Notes: generated by a model not told the origin, from the sequence alone. Shown: positions 1 through 7,812, counted from the stretch's first letter. The stretch is 16,381 bases of DNA from SIG607 sp045648445 (GCA_045648445.1 JAZRNY010000039.1:1-16381), one strand, 5' to 3'. Program-made: numbers and translations.

Positions 1-19
1 CAAGGGTAATTGAACATAT

Positions 20-137
20 TCATTGCAATGATATCGAAGTTGCAAAATAACGTTTTAAGACGTTTTTTGCAACATAGAGCCGATTTTATCGGCTTCGTCG
101 AGAAATTCAATCAATTTCTCGACATTCGATAGTCATT
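20..137. repeat. Modular hairpin repeat element, copy 1
   Basis: A cluster of inverted repeats with no coding content. It opens with the palindrome CATTGCAATG (21-30). An outer stem follows: AATGATATCGAA (27-38) pairs with TTCGATAGTCATT (125-137) apart from one bulged base. Inside are three hairpins: GTTGCAAAA plus AACGT (39-53) with its complement (60-73), GCCGAT/ATCGGC with a TTT loop (79-93), and GTCGAGAAATT/AATTTCTCGAC (97-123). The GCCGAT hairpin and the TCATTGCAATG block recur in the larger element at 9703-9916, so this is a dispersed repeat family. The window edge may cut off more hairpins to the left. Function is unknown; a MITE-like or structured-RNA element is an inference. Confidence 0.7.
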
Positions 138-299
138 ATAAGTTTATTGTATCATACCATTTTTTAAAAAGCAATATACATATAAAATATATCGCAGAGT
201 TTTTTTGCTTTTTACCGGTTGTGACAAAATATTTGTCGGCGTAAAAGGATAAGGGTAAAAAAGAGTCTTTTAAGGGCATTTTTTGTCGATGTGTTTTTC

Positions 300-328
300 T
301 TGAAATAGAGCAAATTATATGCTACTAT
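300..328 (+). promoter_or_regulatory. Promoter of the ParB-like gene
   Basis: TTGAAA (300-305) and TACTAT (323-328) are separated by exactly 17 bp, a good sigma-A-type arrangement. Transcription would start near 335, right at a small hairpin, GCCGAA (335-340) and TTCGGC (346-351), which abuts the AGGAGG ribosome binding site (352-357). Confidence 0.5.
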
Positions 329-364
329 TTTTTTGCCGAAGGGGTTTCGGCAGGAGGTATAAAA

Positions 365-1054
365 GTGAAAGAGGCATATTTTAAACGGTTAATCTTTTTA
401 AATCCGTCTGAAATAATACCCCCAAAAGACGTTAGAAAAGAATATGACCGTTACCGTCTTTTTCTTTTGTCAGAAAGCATAAGAGAAAACGGATTGCTGG
501 TTCCCGTTGCGGTAAAGGAGACCGACGACGGTTATGAAGTAATAAGCGGTGAAAAGCGTATAAAGGCTTGTATTATTGCAGGAGTTAAAAAAATTCCTTG
601 CATTGTTACCGATTTTTTTGATGCTCAACTTTACAGGGTAACCGAAGAACGTATAGGTCAAAAAAATTCTTTAAGCGAAGATACAGCCATCCTTTACGAA
701 CTGTGCGAAAAATATTCGTTATCTACCGTTGCGCGTACCCTTTCCTTTACTACAGGAGAACTTGAACAACTTGTAAAGGTCGGAACGCTTCAAAAAGAAG
801 TTAAAAATGAAGAACCACCCAAAAGGGAAGACGCGGACAAGCCTGAGGAAAAAATTAATTTTAAGGGAAATGATAAAAAACTTCCACCCATAAAAGACAC
901 AAGATTTTTTCTTAACAGTATAAAAAAATTGGTGGATAGCGTTAAAGACGCAGGAACAACCGTTAATTACAAGCAAAAAGATACCGAACGCAGTATTGAA
1001 ATACGCATAAAAATAGATAAAGATGCAGTATTTAGCCAAATGTCGCTTTTGTAA
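365..1054 (+). CDS. ParB/Spo0J N-terminal domain protein (short, stand-alone)
   Basis: A 229-residue protein with a ParB/Spo0J-type N-terminal domain at about residues 8-95. An ESIRENGLLVPVAV segment is followed by the ParB box SGEKRIKA and then ITDF-like strands. In canonical ParB this domain binds CTP and loads clamps on parS. Here the box has Lys where GERR is usual. Residues about 103-140 could form a helix-turn-helix. Residues about 145-175 are a charged linker. The C-terminus (about 178-225) resembles a small dimerisation domain. It is shorter than typical 280-300-residue ParB and no ParA gene is adjacent, so a role as a ParB-like DNA-binding regulator is as likely as chromosome partition. 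The GTG start is set by AGGAGG (352-357) 7 nt upstream. Family confident, role not. Confidence 0.75.
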   Translation: MKEAYFKRLIFLNPSEIIPPKDVRKEYDRYRLFLLSESIRENGLLVPVAVKETDDGYEVISGEKRIKACIIAGVKKIPCIVTDFFDAQLYRVTEERIGQKNSLSEDTAILYELCEKYSLSTVARTLSFTTGELEQLVKVGTLQKEVKNEEPPKREDADKPEEKINFKGNDKKLPPIKDTRFFLNSIKKLVDSVKDAGTTVNYKQKDTERSIEIRIKIDKDAVFSQMSLL

Positions 1055-1100
1055 TCTCTAAAATATTCATTTTGCCCCTATTCATCCCTATCCCCTTTTT

Positions 1101-1140
1101 AAACAGAAAGAACTGCAAGTAATTGCAGTTCTTTCTGTTT
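1101..1140. terminator. Perfect 18-bp hairpin between convergent genes
   Basis: AAACAGAAAGAACTGCAA (1101-1118) pairs perfectly with 1123-1140 around a GTAA loop. It lies between the ends of two convergent genes (stop at 1054 on +, gene end at 1332 on -). On the minus strand it is preceded by T-rich and followed by A-rich sequence, and on the plus strand it ends in TTTCTGTTT, so it could stop transcription in either direction. Its right half is reused in the direct repeat that follows, so it may instead be a unit of that repeat. Confidence 0.5.
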
Positions 1141-1282
1141 AAATCACCGTAAGGTGTATATAATCAGTTCGCGAAGCGTACTGTATATCATCAACGCTTG
1201 GCGTTGTATAATAAAACACTGCAAGCAATAGCAGTTCTTTCTGTTTAAATCACCGTAAGGTGTATATAATCAGTTCGCGAAG
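1112..1282. repeat. 106-bp-period direct repeat made of small hairpins
   Basis: Positions 1112-1176 and 1218-1282 match over 65 bp with two mismatches; 1125-1176 and 1231-1282 are identical over 52 bp. Each copy carries CACC-GTAA-GGTG, a 4-bp stem with a GTAA loop. The first copy continues into CAGTTCGC/GCGTACTG (one mismatch) and CAACGC-TTG-GCGTTG (1192-1206). The hairpins are separated by TATAT-rich spacers. The second copy has lost the left arm of the long hairpin and decays after 1282. No open frame of note lies in 1055-1331. Confidence 0.75.
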
Positions 1283-1331
1283 TGGAGAGTATGGCATTAA
1301 CGCGTATGGGTATGAGTATCTGCGATAATTT

Positions 1332-3512
1332 TCATATAGTAGCCTCCATACCGCCGCAGGTCACGGTTAACTTAGCGCCTGCTCGAATAATAATCTGCGC
1401 TCTTCCGTGAAATAGCGGAAGTTTGTTTGATTTTTGGTGATGATGAGCATTGGGATCTCCGTTACCAACGCCTAAAATTATGCCGTCTGATACGAAAAAA
1501 CTTGCCGTTTCATCAAAATCGGGTACTAAAACGCCCTTTTCGTCGGCAACGCTTATATTTATAACCTGAACGTCACTGTTTGCAATATCCTTTGTCCAAT
1601 CCTCAAGCACCAAGCGCGCAGGCTCTCCCGCAGTAAGAACCGAATCGGAGACCGTCTTATCCCCGCGCTTTGATAGTACCTTTAGCTCGCCTTCCTCAAA
1701 GGGCACTTCCCAAAAGGCTTTTTTAAGCTCCACCTTTTTAGCACCTAAAGACCTGCCGTTTAAAAACAGTTCGGCAAAATCGCCGTTCGTAAAGGCGCAA
1801 ACCCGAACGGTTTCGCCCTTTTTGTGGTTCCAATGCGGAAGCAGTCGAACACAAAGCTCTTCGCTATACCAAGTCTTTAAGAGATAGGCCGTTTCCTTAG
1901 CGAAGCCACATTCGTCGTGAAAGCCCCAATGACTTATAACGCTTGGCCAACCGTAGGGGGTAGGCTCTCCGCGATGGTCGAAACCACACCAGGCAAAGCA
2001 TCCCGCAACGTAGGGCTTTGAGAAAATCGTTTGCATGGTTTCGTCGAGAGATTCGGAAAAATCGCCCCACTCTTCCCCATACTGCGCGAAGATTTGTTTC
2101 TCGGGGTCGGAAATATGCGCCCCACGGGTCGCGTAGGTAGGACAGTTTTCGGTGCCGAGCATAACCTTTAGGGGCAGACGCTTATGAGTATCGTCATAAT
2201 CCTTTAAAAAGTAGTTTACTCCAACAACGTCAAGAGCATCGGCGGCGTTTGAGCTTTCAAGCATACCGCCGTTTTGCGCCCCCGTTATAGCCCTCGTGGT
2301 ATCGTTTAGTAAAACTCGGTTTTTAAGCCCTTCGGCAATTCGTCTGCCGCGTTCTTCCTGCTGCCAAGGTTCTTCGTTAAAGAGACTGTAAAGGAAAACG
2401 CAAGGGTGGTTCCTTGAAAGTTTAACTAAAGCATCAACCTGCTTTAAGGTATCTTCGGAAAGGTCGAAATGACGGTTTTCCACCATCACAAGCATTCCGA
2501 GTCGGTCGCATATTTCAAGCAAGGCTTCCGACGGAGCGTGATGAGCCGTGCGATAGGCGTTTATGCCAAAATTCTTTAGGGTAGCAACTCGCTTTTCCAT
2601 AAGAGAATCAGAAATAGCGGCGCCGACTCCTGCGTGGTCTTGATGACAACAAATTCCCTTTACCCAGTAGTGTTCTCCGTTTAAGAACATACCCTTATCG
2701 GCAACCCATTTTATATCGCGCAGACCAACCGAAGAGGTAAAGGTATCAACTATTTCTCCGCGGTAGGACAGCTTGCAAATAAGTTTATAAAGATAAGGAT
2801 TTTCAGGAGACCAAAGCTTGGGCTCTGCCACCTTAAGACATAGGCTCTCCCCTTTACCCTCGGCGACGAGCTTTTCTTCCATATCGAAAAGCTGAGCCGA
2901 AACGGTGCCTTCGCCTGCCACGGCTAAATCTACCTTAACGACAGAGTCTTCGTAGCGAACGAAACAATCTTCCAAAGCAAAACGAGATTTATCCCTAAAA
3001 CGAATATACACGGGGCGGTAAAGACCTGCTCCTTCATACCACCAACCCTCGCAGCGGCTAGCATCCACCTTAAGCGCGATTGTATTTTCCTTACCCTCTA
3101 GCAGATAGGCCGAAACGTCGCAAGAAAAACGGTTATAACCGCTAAAATTTCTTGCCGCCGCAACTCCGTTTACAAACACGGTAGTATTGCCAAGCACTCC
3201 GTCGAAGATGAGTTCTGCGTGATAGATATCCTCATCGGGTAAGGTAAAGTTTACAGTATACCAACCGATGCCTCTCGGCTTAAATCCGCCTGCGGCATCT
3301 TCGTCGGGGTTTAAATCCAAAAAGGTAAGCCAATCGTGAGGCAAAGAAACCTCCTGCCAGACCTCATTTTCAAACTCTCTTTCTCTGAGGGCGCCTCCCG
3401 CCTTACAGCAAGCGTGAGTAACACCGATTGGAAGGTTACGCTTTACGGCAAGGTCGCCGAGATGAAATTTCCACCCATCTTTAAGGGGTAGATTATAGTT
3501 CGCCGATGCCAT
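1332..3512 (-). CDS. Glycoside hydrolase family 2 beta-glycosidase (beta-galactosidase-like)
   Basis: A 726-residue GH2 enzyme. It has an N-terminal jelly-roll sugar-binding domain (about 10-175, with VSLPHDW, GIGWY, VFVNG and EGAGLYRPV) and an immunoglobulin-like domain (about 180-265). A TIM barrel follows (about 270-550), then C-terminal beta domains (about 555-726) with SDGIILGVGNGD. The acid/base is the Glu of FNEE (Glu380, after SRNHP). The nucleophile is probably Glu455 in MLGTEN. WCGFDHRGEPTPYGWP is typical of Firmicutes and Bacteroidetes beta-galactosidases or beta-glucuronidases of this type. No signal peptide is visible, so it is probably cytoplasmic and cleaves an imported oligosaccharide. 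It is last in a four-gene operon and its start overlaps the upstream stop by about 20 nt. GGGAG lies about 10 nt before the ATG. The exact sugar specificity is not readable. Confidence 0.92.
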   Translation of the reverse strand: MASANYNLPLKDGWKFHLGDLAVKRNLPIGVTHACCKAGGALREREFENEVWQEVSLPHDWLTFLDLNPDEDAAGGFKPRGIGWYTVNFTLPDEDIYHAELIFDGVLGNTTVFVNGVAAARNFSGYNRFSCDVSAYLLEGKENTIALKVDASRCEGWWYEGAGLYRPVYIRFRDKSRFALEDCFVRYEDSVVKVDLAVAGEGTVSAQLFDMEEKLVAEGKGESLCLKVAEPKLWSPENPYLYKLICKLSYRGEIVDTFTSSVGLRDIKWVADKGMFLNGEHYWVKGICCHQDHAGVGAAISDSLMEKRVATLKNFGINAYRTAHHAPSEALLEICDRLGMLVMVENRHFDLSEDTLKQVDALVKLSRNHPCVFLYSLFNEEPWQQEERGRRIAEGLKNRVLLNDTTRAITGAQNGGMLESSNAADALDVVGVNYFLKDYDDTHKRLPLKVMLGTENCPTYATRGAHISDPEKQIFAQYGEEWGDFSESLDETMQTIFSKPYVAGCFAWCGFDHRGEPTPYGWPSVISHWGFHDECGFAKETAYLLKTWYSEELCVRLLPHWNHKKGETVRVCAFTNGDFAELFLNGRSLGAKKVELKKAFWEVPFEEGELKVLSKRGDKTVSDSVLTAGEPARLVLEDWTKDIANSDVQVINISVADEKGVLVPDFDETASFFVSDGIILGVGNGDPNAHHHQKSNKLPLFHGRAQIIIRAGAKLTVTCGGMEATI

Positions 3513-4410
3513 TCATCCACATCTCCCGATAAGAAATTTGCGGAGCAGAGGAATGCTCCCAGTGAAGCTCCATAGGACTGTTGCCCACGTATTCACTCTG
3601 CTTTCCGATAATCTGTACAAAGCCGTTTTTCTTGAGTTTTACAAAGGCATAAAGAGGGTCTTTATAAGGAACGACCGGCTTAAGCTCGCCGTAATCATTT
3701 TTAACGTTTTCGGCGTTGGATGAAAATTGAGTATATTTTGGACCGATATAGCGGTGGCTCATAGAGTTTATCAGCACGTAATGAACCCCGCCCTTAAAGA
3801 GATATTCGTCGGCGTGGTCGTGACCCGAGAAGCACATGGTAACCTTGTTAAAGCCTGCCTTTTGGTTAGCAAGCCAAACCACGTCGCGAAACTCGTGGGT
3901 GTTATATATTGTCCACTGACCCTGCGAAATGGTAGCGTGGGTAAAAATGAAACAACGCTTGTCGGTGGCGTCAAGGTCGGCCGCAAGCCATTCAAGTTGG
4001 TCTTTCGGGATATAGCAATTAAAGAAATCTTTATGATAATTATCAACGTTATAGTCGATATATTCGTCGCCTATCTTAGCAAAGTTTGTATCAAGCACAA
4101 TAAAATGATAGTCGCCCATATCGAAGCTGTAAAACTTGCCCGGCATACCCAGAAACTTCATCATAGCTTCCTTACCTGCATGTTCGGTATCGTGGTTTCC
4201 GAGAACGTGATATTTCGGTCCCTCAAACTGATTCCATACGTCTAAAATTTGCTGACCCGCTTCATTAGGCAGGGTAAAATCGCCAAGCTGAATAATAAAA
4301 TCAGCCCCGCGCTCCTTTGCCTCGTCGACGAATTTTTGCATTCTCCAACGGTTATCGTTACCTTTGCCGTGATGTACGTCGGCACAAATTCCAAAAATCA
4401 GTTCATCCAT
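3493..4410 (-). CDS. Calcineurin-like metallophosphoesterase
   Basis: A 305-residue cytoplasmic protein with the full metallophosphoesterase signature. It has Asp11 and His13 (ADVHH), Asp44 (LGDF), Asn72-His73 (LGNHD), His158 (FTHAT), and His197 and His199 (GHDH). These residues normally hold a two-metal centre that hydrolyses phosphomonoesters or diesters. The fold matches short calcineurin-like phosphatases, not nucleotidases with extra domains. GGGAGG precedes the ATG. It sits between the aldolase and the GH2 gene on the same strand, so it may dephosphorylate a sugar phosphate or a phosphorylated dead-end product of the pathway; that is inference from position only. Confidence 0.88.
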   Translation of the reverse strand: MDELIFGICADVHHGKGNDNRWRMQKFVDEAKERGADFIIQLGDFTLPNEAGQQILDVWNQFEGPKYHVLGNHDTEHAGKEAMMKFLGMPGKFYSFDMGDYHFIVLDTNFAKIGDEYIDYNVDNYHKDFFNCYIPKDQLEWLAADLDATDKRCFIFTHATISQGQWTIYNTHEFRDVVWLANQKAGFNKVTMCFSGHDHADEYLFKGGVHYVLINSMSHRYIGPKYTQFSSNAENVKNDYGELKPVVPYKDPLYAFVKLKKNGFVQIIGKQSEYVGNSPMELHWEHSSAPQISYREMWMNGIGEL

Positions 4411-4439
4411 AGTTTTAACCTCCCGATTCTTTTAACCTG

Positions 4440-4445
4440 ATTATA
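4440..4445 (-). promoter_or_regulatory. Possible internal extended -10 promoter
   Basis: Read on the minus strand, the gap between aldolase and phosphoesterase contains TGTTATAAT, an extended -10 hexamer (TGnTATAAT). No convincing -35 lies 17 bp upstream. It would start a transcript near 4433 carrying the GGGAGG of the phosphoesterase gene, giving the last two genes some independent expression. Weak evidence. Confidence 0.28.
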
Positions 4446-4462
4446 ACATAAATTCAACCGAT

Positions 4463-5344
4463 TTACACTTCCAAACTGAAAATTTCGATAGCCTCTTTAA
4501 CGTTTTCTTTCATTGCGTTCATAGCAACAAGAGGAATATCGTGATAAAAGACGTTATCTTCATCAGACTTATTTTCAATAAACTCTTTAACCGCCTTACC
4601 GCCTGCCAAAGACATATATGTGTAATAATTTATTTTACGGATTCCGTTACGGATAGCAGTCTGAAATTCTTCCTTTGTAAGACCCGAACCGCCGTGCATT
4701 ACAAAAGGAACATCGATTTTTTCTTTAATAAGTTTAATGCGGTCAAGGTCTAATTTAGGCTTGACCTTATATACGCCGTGAGCAGTGCCGAAAGCGATTG
4801 CTAAAGCGTCAACACCTGTGCGCTCAACAAAATCTTTTGCTAAATCGGGATCGGTATAAACGTCTTCAGCGCTTTCGAAAGAGTCGAGAGTTTCCTGTTC
4901 GCCTGCCTCACCTACACCGATATCGGACTGAAAAATGTGACCAAGTTCTGCCTCAACGGTAACACCTACACTATGAGCCAAGCGGCATATAAGAGCGGTC
5001 TGGGCAACGTTTTCTTCATAGTTTTCCCCCGAAACGTCAAGCATAACGGAAGTAAATCCCAACTGAATGGCTTTCATACAACTTTCAAGCGACTGGCCGT
5101 GGTCGAGATGGACACATACGGGAACCTTTGATTTTTTAGCCATATCCACCATAACGGGAGCAATAACCTCCAAAGGCATTAAAGGAAAATGAACCTCTGC
5201 GTGATTTAAAATAACACCCCTGCCGGTTTCTTCGGCTGCGGCAATAACAGCTCTTAAAGATTCGAAATTCACAGCATTGAAGGCGCCTACTGCATAGCCC
5301 TTTTCGGAAGCATCCTTCATAAGTTCGGTCATTGATACTAACAT
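4463..5344 (-). CDS. Class II fructose-/tagatose-bisphosphate aldolase family protein
   Basis: A 293-residue protein of the zinc-dependent class II aldolase family (FbaA/GatY/KbaY). HLDHG gives the catalytic Asp81 and metal ligand His82. AELGH supplies an acidic residue (Glu133). FGTAHG gives His189 and MHGGSG gives His217. KINYYT near 237-242 keeps the Asn-x-x-Thr arrangement of tagatose-bisphosphate aldolases in place of the NIDTD of fructose-bisphosphate aldolase. The expected reaction is reversible cleavage of a ketose 1-phosphate or 1,6-bisphosphate to dihydroxyacetone phosphate and an aldehyde. The gene starts 12 nt after the isomerase stop, with GGAGAG overlapping that stop region, so the two are tightly coupled. 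The substrate probably follows from the isomerase product. No sugar kinase gene is nearby. Confidence 0.88.
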   Translation of the reverse strand: MLVSMTELMKDASEKGYAVGAFNAVNFESLRAVIAAAEETGRGVILNHAEVHFPLMPLEVIAPVMVDMAKKSKVPVCVHLDHGQSLESCMKAIQLGFTSVMLDVSGENYEENVAQTALICRLAHSVGVTVEAELGHIFQSDIGVGEAGEQETLDSFESAEDVYTDPDLAKDFVERTGVDALAIAFGTAHGVYKVKPKLDLDRIKLIKEKIDVPFVMHGGSGLTKEEFQTAIRNGIRKINYYTYMSLAGGKAVKEFIENKSDEDNVFYHDIPLVAMNAMKENVKEAIEIFSLEV

Positions 5345-5356
5345 AATTAACTCTCC

Positions 5357-6751
5357 TTAAATCAAATCGATCTTATATCCAAGATAGTTATCAAACGCTT
5401 CTTTTACGGCTTCGGCACAATTACCCTTGGTAACGGCAACGTGATGTCTGTATCCGTTACGCGCCATATAATTAAACATTTCATTTACGTTTTCTTTTTG
5501 GAATACGGCACCTATACCAAAAAATTCTTTTGGTATTTCGTCCTCGGTAAGTCTGCCTTCGGTAACAAAAGCGCAAAGAGCGCCGTTTTCGGTCTTAAAA
5601 CTTCCGACGGTAACGTCGCCTTTAATAAGCTGACCTACGTTAAGTCCAACACCGCTTCCGTCTCCGTAAGACTTTTTAAACATAAGATGCTGTTCGATTA
5701 CCCCTTTACCTTCCATCATAGATGCAGGCGCAGGTCCGCAATGGAACAAAATTCCTTTGTTCATATCATCGCCGAAGTTATTGTTTACGTCAAGAAGTAC
5801 GACGGGCCAATCTGCAGCAAGGCTGATTGCACGCATCATAACGGCATTGGTAATATCAAGTTCGCAAGCGGCGGCTATTCCTCTTTCATTAAGCATACCC
5901 ATAAGCACACAAGGAGCAATACCGTATTTGAGTTGCAACTCATTCCAACAACGAATTGCCAAAGCCTGTAAATCGTATTTTTTAATAAGACTGTCGATTG
6001 CAACACCCAGACGTGCAAGGTTTTCGAGCTTTATAGCAGGCCATTTTGAAAAATCTGAAACGCTGAGTAATTCCTGCTTTTTGTCTTCGATTTTAAGCGG
6101 ATCTGCCGAATCCATCAGGCTAAACACTACGGTCAGGTCGATAGTTTCGATATTCACCCGCTTACTCTGGAACGCAATCTCGTCACAGCGAACCGTTTTA
6201 AATGCAGTAGTGCGGGCGCCGATAGCACCGACGTTGAATCTTCGCATACCCGAAACTACGCGACAAGTACCCGCAAAAAGTCTTAAATCTTCCTTAAAGG
6301 ATTCATCAAGCGGGTCAACGCAGAATTTTTTAGTAAGAGTATATTTAATATTCATTTGACGTAAAACGTTGCACATAGCAAGTTTACCACACATAGTATC
6401 ACTGCGATTGGCAAAATCCATTTTATCCATTAAATCGGGACAAGCCTGCACAAGGATTGGAACGTTTACGTCCTTAAAGGCAACCGAAGCGCCGTTTTCA
6501 TCACCAAAGTTTGGAAGGCATAAAATAATGCCGTCATATTCTCCCCTGTGTTCTTCAAGGAACCTTGCATAAAGCTTACCTTCTTCTATTGTTTCGATCG
6601 CACCGTAGCGGGTAAGACCTTCATCCATAATTAAATAGCCGTAATCGTTTTCCTCGCAAACCTTAACCATTTTTTCGCGGGCGGCTGCCACAAGCTTACC
6701 CGGGAAAAAACCGCGATTTCCGAAATAGAGAGCAAATGTTGTTTTTTTCAT
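5357..6751 (-). CDS. L-fucose/L-arabinose isomerase family protein (COG2407-like)
   Basis: A 464-residue aldose-ketose isomerase-like protein. The N-terminal two-thirds is Rossmann-like (LYFGNRGFFPG, then GIILCLPNFGDENG). The C-terminal catalytic part has ACELDITNA (Glu297, Asp299), VVLLDVNNN (Asp321), LFHCGPAP (His337) and GYRHHVAV (His436/437). These match the Mn-binding pattern of the FucI/AraA superfamily. It is shorter than classical FucI (about 590). Relatives in the same broad group include isomerases for arabinose, fucose and sulfoquinovose, so the substrate cannot be assigned. It is the first gene of the minus-strand operon, with GGGAGG just upstream of ATG, and is divergent from the PocR-AraC regulator. 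It presumably makes the ketose fed to the adjacent aldolase. Confidence 0.8.
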   Translation of the reverse strand: MKKTTFALYFGNRGFFPGKLVAAAREKMVKVCEENDYGYLIMDEGLTRYGAIETIEEGKLYARFLEEHRGEYDGIILCLPNFGDENGASVAFKDVNVPILVQACPDLMDKMDFANRSDTMCGKLAMCNVLRQMNIKYTLTKKFCVDPLDESFKEDLRLFAGTCRVVSGMRRFNVGAIGARTTAFKTVRCDEIAFQSKRVNIETIDLTVVFSLMDSADPLKIEDKKQELLSVSDFSKWPAIKLENLARLGVAIDSLIKKYDLQALAIRCWNELQLKYGIAPCVLMGMLNERGIAAACELDITNAVMMRAISLAADWPVVLLDVNNNFGDDMNKGILFHCGPAPASMMEGKGVIEQHLMFKKSYGDGSGVGLNVGQLIKGDVTVGSFKTENGALCAFVTEGRLTEDEIPKEFFGIGAVFQKENVNEMFNYMARNGYRHHVAVTKGNCAEAVKEAFDNYLGYKIDLI

Positions 6752-6784
6752 AAAATCCTCCCAAATTATTATCTACGTTATCAT

Positions 6785-6836
6785 TGTAGTTATATCAGAA
6801 GGAACATTATAGTACCTACCTTCATAAAAAACTACA
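6785..6836 (-). promoter_or_regulatory. Operon promoter with inverted repeat operator
   Basis: On the minus strand, TATAAT (6811-6806) is a perfect -10 hexamer. The -35 position (about 6834-6829, TAGTTT) is poor, as expected for an activator-dependent promoter. TGTAGTT (6785-6791) and AACTACA (6830-6836) form a 7-bp inverted repeat centred on this -10. It is a candidate operator for the divergent AraC protein or another regulator. Confidence 0.45.
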
Positions 6837-6865
6837 CTTTCTTCCCGAATAAAGCGAAGTTTGTG

Positions 6866-6894
6866 TTGCAAATCGTTGCAGAGACTGCTATAAT
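6866..6894 (+). promoter_or_regulatory. Promoter of the PocR-AraC regulator gene
   Basis: TTGCAA (6866-6871) and TATAAT (6889-6894) are spaced by exactly 17 bp. The start of transcription should be near 6901, only a few bases before the start codon, so the mRNA is almost leaderless. GTTGCA occurs twice exactly 10 bp apart (6865-6870 and 6875-6880). This one-turn direct repeat overlaps the -35 and could be an autoregulatory AraC site. Confidence 0.6.
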
Positions 6895-6903
6895 TGAGGC
6901 GAG

Positions 6904-7755
6904 GTGAAAACTTTGCTTATAAATTTTAACATCGAAAAGCTGGATCGGCTTTTATATGATTTTTACCGTATTACGGGTCTTACCATCAGTATTTGGGATG
7001 CTCAGTTCAATCAGCTAAGTCATCAACCGAAAGAAATGCGCAGTTTTTGCCGAATAATAAAATCCTCCCCCGAAGGCAACCGTCGCTGTTATTCGTGCGA
7101 CAAGAAGCTTTGTATGGAGTGTGCAAAAAACGGCAGCCCCGCCACACATCGCTGTCACGCCGGTCTTGTAGATACCGCCATACCCATAAAATTTAAAGAT
7201 ACTATCATGGGATATATGATGTTCGGTCAGGTAATAGATAAGGACACCGACAAAACCGAATCCGTTTCGCTTATCGACAGGCTCAGCCGCGAGCTTAGCC
7301 TGTCGCCAGAAGAACTGCAAAGCAGTTATGATGAACTCGAGATATATAACGAAGATAAAATTATCTCTGCGGCAAATATTTTAAAAACCGCCACCCGCTC
7401 CCTTTGGCTTTCGGAATATATTGAAATAGGCTACAATACTACGGCTTCAAGACTTGACGGTTATATACGAGCTCACATAAACGAGGAGCTTTCGGTAAGG
7501 CTGCTTTGTGATGAACTCGGTGTTTCGAAAAACAAACTGTATGAAATAGCCCATCAAAGCTTCAAGACGTCGATTGGAGAATATATCACATCGGTAAGAA
7601 TTGATGAGGCAAAACAGCTGCTTAGTGCCACCGATTATCCCATAACTCAGATAAGCTCGATGGTGGGCATACAAAACTATAATTACTTTATAAAATTATT
7701 TAAAAGCAGGGTTGGAAGCTCGCCCCTTAAATACCGAAAATCTCTACGGATTTAG
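6904..7755 (+). CDS. AraC-family regulator with PocR ligand-sensing domain
   Basis: A 283-residue regulator. Residues about 5-165 form a PocR-type sensory domain with a cysteine cluster (Cys49, 62, 65, 70, 73, 84; motifs CYSCDKKLC and MECAK) and MGYMMFGQ. In known PocR proteins this region binds small diols or hydrocarbon derivatives. Residues about 185-280 carry two AraC helix-turn-helix units, ending YFIKLFKSRVGSSPLKYRKS. It is divergent from the isomerase-aldolase-phosphoesterase-GH2 operon and is the likely activator of it. The start is uncertain. The listed GTG has only a close GAGG at 6896-6899, while TTG at 6913 has GAGGTG 6 nt upstream and may be the true start; the products differ by three residues. 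Confidence 0.9.
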   Translation: MKTLLINFNIEKLDRLLYDFYRITGLTISIWDAQFNQLSHQPKEMRSFCRIIKSSPEGNRRCYSCDKKLCMECAKNGSPATHRCHAGLVDTAIPIKFKDTIMGYMMFGQVIDKDTDKTESVSLIDRLSRELSLSPEELQSSYDELEIYNEDKIISAANILKTATRSLWLSEYIEIGYNTTASRLDGYIRAHINEELSVRLLCDELGVSKNKLYEIAHQSFKTSIGEYITSVRIDEAKQLLSATDYPITQISSMVGIQNYNYFIKLFKSRVGSSPLKYRKSLRI

Positions 7756-7775
7756 AGTATTACGGTTTCAAACAA

Positions 7776-7812
7776 AACGCGGATGCGCAGATTGTGCACA
7801 TCCGTGTTTTTT
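7776..7812 (+). terminator. Rho-independent terminator after the AraC gene
   Basis: AACGCGGATGCGCA (7776-7789) pairs with TGCACATCCGTGTT (7795-7808), with one G-T pair and one C-A mismatch around a 5-nt loop. A run of T ends at 7810. It lies 20 nt after the regulator stop codon. Confidence 0.8.

Noticed and set aside
3727..4245. 172-codon plus-strand frame
   Set aside because: Antisense to the metallophosphoesterase with its complete metal motif set.
5441..6359. Two long plus-strand frames
   Set aside because: Both are antisense to the isomerase gene, whose catalytic motifs are clear.
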